From positions 186,001 through 250,000 of the forward strand of contig JAHNUO010000014.1 of assembly GCA_019787685.1 (NCBI GenBank): 64,000 nt of DNA. Reading direction: 5' to 3'. Below, one piece after another: positions 59,781 to 64,000 of the stretch. The stretch comes from Chiua virens. Lineage: Eukaryota > Basidiomycota > Agaricomycetes > Boletales > Boletaceae. Every line of letters begins with the position of its first letter. The stretch's first letter is position 1. A program made the position numbers and the translations under genes. The notes beneath the pieces were generated by a model. It had not been told where the DNA came from. It worked only from the letters and a program-made list of their open reading frames with translations, and made no database searches.

Positions 59781-60491
59781 TGTCAGGAAGGTGTGAGAGG
59801 TACGTTGCCTGTATGCAGCCCAAAATGATTATGATGAATGCATTGCATCAAGGAAGCTGCCCACATGTCGCAGAACTCGGTGTCCAGATTGCACAGCGCA
59901 AGATTTGGCCACCAGTGAACCATGATTTCATCGTCGTCTTGTTTGTCAGCAGGAAGGTGCTCGGTTCGTCTTTCAAATTTGACTCTTGATTGTTACAGTA
60001 TGCCTCTGACGTTCTGCTAGGTGACCGCTCTCTGGATGGATTCCTGGTAGTCCTTTTTTCGACGACAAGTTGGGGTGGATACAAGGGTGATTCATCATGT
60101 GCCTTCGATGAACTAATGATGCACGTAGGCTACATAGATGATCGAATGTCCAGGTCCACCAACAACAATCAGTTATTTTGCCCAAGTCAATGTGGTGCTC
60201 GACCGAGCGCCTTGGGCTGTCTTTTCCTGACGAAGCAGACGATTCGACGATGACATCAGATACTTCCAGTAGTAGTCGCAAGTGGGATCACAGTCATGCT
60301 GGTGATGGGAACCTCGAAGTAGTACGTGCTCGATTCTTCTCAGGCTGTTCACTGACTCTTAGCAAACAAACTACTACTCGCTTGTTTTCATAGGGCGCCA
60401 AATGTTCCCCACAACCTCGATGCAACGCCATGGACCGGTGCGTCGTGGATCAGTTCATTCCAATACCACCCCTTTGACACCCCCTTTTATC
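59781..60491. other. No gene recognised
   Basis: Short ORFs only, both strands. Confidence 0.35.
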
Positions 60492-61105
60492 AGTACGGAA
60501 ATACAAATCATGGGAGTATGAGGTCTTGGAAACCTCCGACCTACTTATCTTTGGAGAAGAACAAGACCCACCAGATGATGGACGCAAGCTGGCTCACAAG
60601 CTATCGCATTTCACTTTCATCAACCCTCGTCAGGATAAAAAAATAGTTACACTTGATCTTCTCACAGAGGATGGCAATCATCACATTCTTGGCGCCGGTT
60701 TTGTCGTCGCGACATACGGCATGGATGAAGATGAGGGTCAAAAGGATGGTCTTGACTTCGATGAGCCTCACTGCCTCAGTATGTCCGCTTATCACCCGTC
60801 ATCCGGTACTTTACGAGTCATTGGGAAGCAGACGGGTATGTGACCCTCTGGTATGTGACGCATTGCACACTGACATAAAGCCTGTTTTTTGTCGAAACGG
60901 AGCATGCGATCTATGAGCTCAATGTTTTGAACCCATCCAAGAGATACCAAAGCATTTTCTGTCCTTTAAGGTACAAACAATATTGTGACACGTGATATCC
61001 TCCGCTGCAGATAATGGTCAACAAAAGTTTGAGGATATCAAGCAAGAATATCAATGTGTCGAGGTCTTTGGTAAACGCCTGACTGAAATCAAGCTGTGTG
61101 ATCAT
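60492..61105 (+). pseudogene. DNMT1-like DNA methyltransferase, N-terminal fragment
   Basis: Coding text RKYKSWEYEVLETSDLLIFG, LAHKLSHFTFINPRQDKKIV, TLDLLTEDGNHHILGAGFVV and GMDEDEGQKDGLDFDEPH, then after an intron TEHAIYELNVLNPSKRYQSI and FEDIKQEYQCVEVFGKRLTE, follows the order of the RFTS-like N-terminal region of basidiomycete DNMT1-type cytosine methyltransferases (FDP..... SLD.L ... DEGQ.D ... PSK.Y). Neither BAH domains nor the catalytic domain follow; a gene of another family begins on the opposite strand by 61.3 kb. I am fairly but not fully sure of the family. Confidence 0.55.
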
Positions 61106-61338
61106 GCTGTGAGTACATCCCGTCCCGGAGAATGACACACGAAGTCTTCTCGTACATCTACGTTCTTACCTGAGCATAATGCTACATTACTCGCTCCATG
61201 TATAGGTTAGGCCAGAAATCTCACCAACTGGAGCCCCATTTGGTTGTATGGACAGCGGGGATATTGTTTAAGGTATATCTCAGTTAAGGGGACACTTGAA
61301 TCGTTATCATATCGCAATGCTGGCCTCGAGTATTGTAG

Positions 61339-63082
61339 CTATGCTATCGTACAACTTGCGAAACTAAGTAGTTCCTCCCCCCGAGCAAAAATGTTATCTA
61401 CCAAACTGTTATAAGCCCATTGTTGCTGAGGATCAGCTTCAGTTGAGCGAAGACTTTGGATTCGAGCGAGTGCCGAGTTGTAAGTTGCCTTGTACTTGGA
61501 TACCTCGAATGCAGTGTCCCGTCCGGATCGAAAGGATTCCAAAGCCCATCTGACGATCGCCGTCATAAACGCTATCAACTTGTCCATATTTCGATTGGTG
61601 TGATCCAACCCGGTGTGAAGTTTGGTCTTTTGAGACCAAACCACACTGAGAAGCATGTCAATGATGGCGGGATGATGGAACGGCCCCATGATATAGGTGC
61701 CATTGATGTCCTGAGGGAGGTGAGTCCATACGTTATAATAATAAAAAACTTCACATACCACTGTCGGAGTGTCCGTATATGCCCAGTCAACCAGAAATTG
61801 ACTAATGTGCTGTTCACGCCATGCCAGCAGCGTGTATTGCTGAGTTATGGGGGGGGGGGGTTATTTCGTACATTTGTTGCGCAATATAATACACAGCATT
61901 CTTGAATTCCTTTGTGAACGTGATGAGTTGATTCTTCATCGTAACCTTGAGGGATTTGATGTTATTGCACAGCCACACCTCAGGCTCAGCTCTGCTGCCA
62001 AGACGTGACATTGCTTCATCTCAGATAGTATCGTCGAGAAAATGTGTGTCTTCACTTCCAGAACGAAGGGGGTAATCGTGGACGAAGTAATGGATGACCC
62101 TCTGGTGTACAGCAGCCCGAATGTCTTGCGTTGTAGGTCAGGGAACACGTGGGGTTGGACTTGGAACATTGGGCACGTCAGCAGGAATGGACGGCTCATC
62201 CACAAGTTGGGGTAATTGAGGGGGTGATGGAAGGCGAAAAGTACGGGCCTTGCGAACATTTCGTGAACTTTCTATGTCGAACTAAACATCAAATTAACAA
62301 TTTTATGGTATGTACAATAGGAGAGAATCTTACATTGATAACTCTGTACTGAAAAGGCTCGCCACGTGATACTTCACCTCGCCGTGGGGCACAATGTGCA
62401 GCCACGAGCTGAACATCATGTTCTGGCCTCCAGTTGGATGGTAGTGGTGCTGGGGGCGGGTTGTAATCAACCCCCATGTTCTGCTGAGGGAAAAGTAGGC
62501 TGGGTTGGCAAGGTAGTAGTAGATCGTGTCTGGATAACACCGGGGGAGGGCTGTAATCAATCCCCACTGGCACATTCTGCTGAGGGAAAAGTAGGTCGGG
62601 TTGGTGGGATTGTAATGTTCCCCGGATGATGGATAGGTGGTTCGTAGGGGCACCAGGGGTGGATTACCGTCATCCTCCACGTTCTGCTGAGGAAGGATTG
62701 AGTTGGACCAGTGTGGTTGAGGCAGATTGTGTCCGAATGGTGGGTAGGTGGTTTGTGCGGATGTAACTTGTTGCTCCACTTGGGGTCGCTGGGTTGTTGC
62801 GGAGATGTCAGACATTTTGTTGGATTGTACCCGAGCATGAAATCTTATCATTGACATAGACCCGTAGATGGCATATGGAAGGAGTTGCTCCAACATGTTC
62901 GCAAGTTGAGAGTCAATCACCCCACCCGATGGGTTGAACCCATTTTCCGCGCGATAATTCTGGGCGTTGATCAGTGAACAATCTAAGTCAAATATCTGCA
63001 AAGCACGCACTGGTCCTGTGAATGCGGCAGCCCGTCTACCCCTGCCCCTCACTCTCTCACCACGGGTACTCGGTTGGGGCAT
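61339..63082 (-). CDS. DUF6532-type protein, possibly interrupted
   Basis: The ATG at 63082 gives MPQPSTRGERVRGRGRRAAA, then AENGFNPSGGVIDSQLANML and repeats of NPTYFSLSR-WGLIT type. After introns come VTMKNQLITFTKEFKNAVYY, FLVDWAYTDTPTVV, MGPFHHPAIIDMLLSVVWSQ, MDKLIAFMTAIVRWALESFR and FEVSKYKATYNSALARIQSL, ending at TAG near 61339. The second half matches DUF6532, a large Agaricomycete family of unknown function (F..P.II..I...W...... L....A....AL.EW..G....F....Y...Y). Exon joins between 62330 and 61940 were not resolved, so an indel cannot be excluded. Confidence 0.6.
62479..62790 (-). repeat. Three tandem units of about 100 bp in the DUF6532 gene
   Basis: TTCTGCTGAGGGAAAAGTAG recurs at 62479 and 62575, and a diverged TTCTGCTGAGGAAGGATTGA at 62682. 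Each unit encodes a variant of NP.YFSLSR..GLIT. Confidence 0.6.
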
Positions 63083-63312
63083 GGAAAGATAGTCGTGTTG
63101 GACTCAGATGACCGCATGTCAGGCTGCTGCTTACTGACCTTAGACTACAGAGCGTTCTAGTCTCCAGTCCGAAATGGAAAAAAAAATCAAAGATTATCGT
63201 AATTGAACAAACAACTACACAACATGTACATGATACCGTCGGAGGTCAAGAAATAAGAATAACAGACATAATGGTCCTTAAACTACGCTCATAAGTGCAA
63301 ATATTGATCAGA

Positions 63313-64000
63313 TCAAGAAAAAAACTTACCATTTAATGCACCACACTCGCCTTTGAACTCATCATAGACCTGAATATCATCTTCCAAATCAGTTGGGTCG
63401 TATACCACAGCCCGCCCCTGTTCATGTTGCTGGCGGCGGATAACGACAGCAGATTCTACTTGATCCAGATGCATCTCGGCCTTTTCCAACAACACTACAT
63501 CCTCGAAATTGGCTTCGCGAGTATACACCACCATATCTTGCAGATCAGAAATAGACGACACAGTGGAAGGAGACGAATCGCTTTCGACCTCAGTGAGAGA
63601 TTCCTCAGCGGCAGCTGTATCCTCGGCGTGGATTATCCGAACAAAGTTGAGCCTGTGCTCAGCAGACTTGACCTCCCATGCCGATGCTATTGCCCTGTGG
63701 CGCTTTGTTTCGCGGTCGGCATGTTTCACCAGGGTGGCTGCTTGGAGAGCCGCATCGGATAGAGGTTGAAGGCCAGAGACAAAAACCTGCTTTCCCTTAT
63801 AAAAGAGCATGTCACTACAAGCCAGATAAGCGTAAGTTAGCTTGCCTTTTCAATGTCTCGAATGTTGAGGCCACTGTCGGAGGAACGTCCTAACGATCTC
63901 TCGGTGAATTGTGCTGCTATTGCCCTTAGCACGGGGGAACTGCGATACGGCGTATAAGATCTGGAGGCTGATTTGGAACGAACAGGACAGGGCGAGCGGA
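63313..64000 (-). CDS. Uncharacterised helical protein, partial at right edge
   Basis: The frame at 63810-63313 encodes GLQPLSDAALQAATLVKHAD, ETKRHRAIASAWEVKSAEHR, an acidic Ser-rich segment (ESDSSPSTVSSISDLQDMV) and LEKAEMHLDQVESAVVIRRQ, ending GECGALNGKFFS. An upstream exon (FTERSLGRSSDSGLNIRDIE) probably lies at 63850-63930 behind an intron with a GCAAGC donor and TTGTAG acceptor. The 5' end is outside the window. The composition suggests long helices. The family is not recognised. Confidence 0.5.

Overview
The window reads as nuclear DNA of a basidiomycete fungus, most likely an Agaricomycete. Introns are short (about 31-94 nt, GT-AG). Many ORFs belong to families I associate with Agaricomycetes: a Plavaka transposase with its divergent partner gene, DUF6570 Helitron proteins, DUF6532, Agaricomycete-type F-box and BTB proteins, and a BAH/PHD-like gene. 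This is an accessory, transposon-rich region. Most host-type genes in it are truncated or frameshifted copies, and only a few genes look intact. All family calls are from pattern recognition; no search was run.

Left third (1-18 kb). The left edge holds the 3' end of an Asp-rich repeat protein. A low-complexity stretch with inverted repeat arrays follows (0.29-2.2 kb). Next is a GC-rich, apparently intact nine-exon gene (3544-6926, minus) for a DUF3435/Captain-like tyrosine recombinase with C-terminal zinc fingers. After it come a decayed Mis12-like kinetochore gene fused to a borrowed leader (7.4-8.5 kb), a truncated F-box gene, and an intact BAH plus PHD-like gene (10386-11783) with palindromic repeats on both sides. 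A Plavaka transposon with two divergent genes occupies 14.7-20.2 kb.

Middle (20-44 kb). This part is mainly relics: O-acetylhomoserine sulfhydrylase, pogo transposase tail, Helitron/PIF1 helicase tail, flavin monooxygenase fragment, a second Captain-like relic at 35.6 kb, a UstYa-like pseudogene, an Rpn7-like proteasome subunit copy and a broken BTB gene. Several uncharacterised Agaricomycete families and tandem repeats lie between them. An intact coiled-coil gene sits at 37.9-39.2 kb.

Right third (44-64 kb). A Helitron N-terminal (DUF6570) ORF lies head-to-head with an intact Crinkler (CRN)-type gene (46397-48781). That gene encodes two tandem ubiquitin-like headers, a PD-(D/E)XK-like nuclease domain and a protein kinase domain. 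A small secreted acidic-repeat protein (49103-49430) and a second CRN-like header/nuclease/kinase gene (50246-52.75 kb) follow. These three look like an effector- or conflict-type cluster. Beyond it are a G-alpha pseudogene with its centre missing, a WD40 fragment, an MCM4 copy cut off after Walker A, an F-box/LRR relic, a DNMT1-like fragment, a DUF6532 gene and a partial unknown gene at the right edge.

The observations I rate highest are the Captain-like recombinase in a basidiomycete with a second relic in the same window, the CRN cluster with a recently duplicated header, the palindrome-flanked BAH-PHD gene, and the leader/promoter shared between the secreted protein gene and the Mis12 relic.
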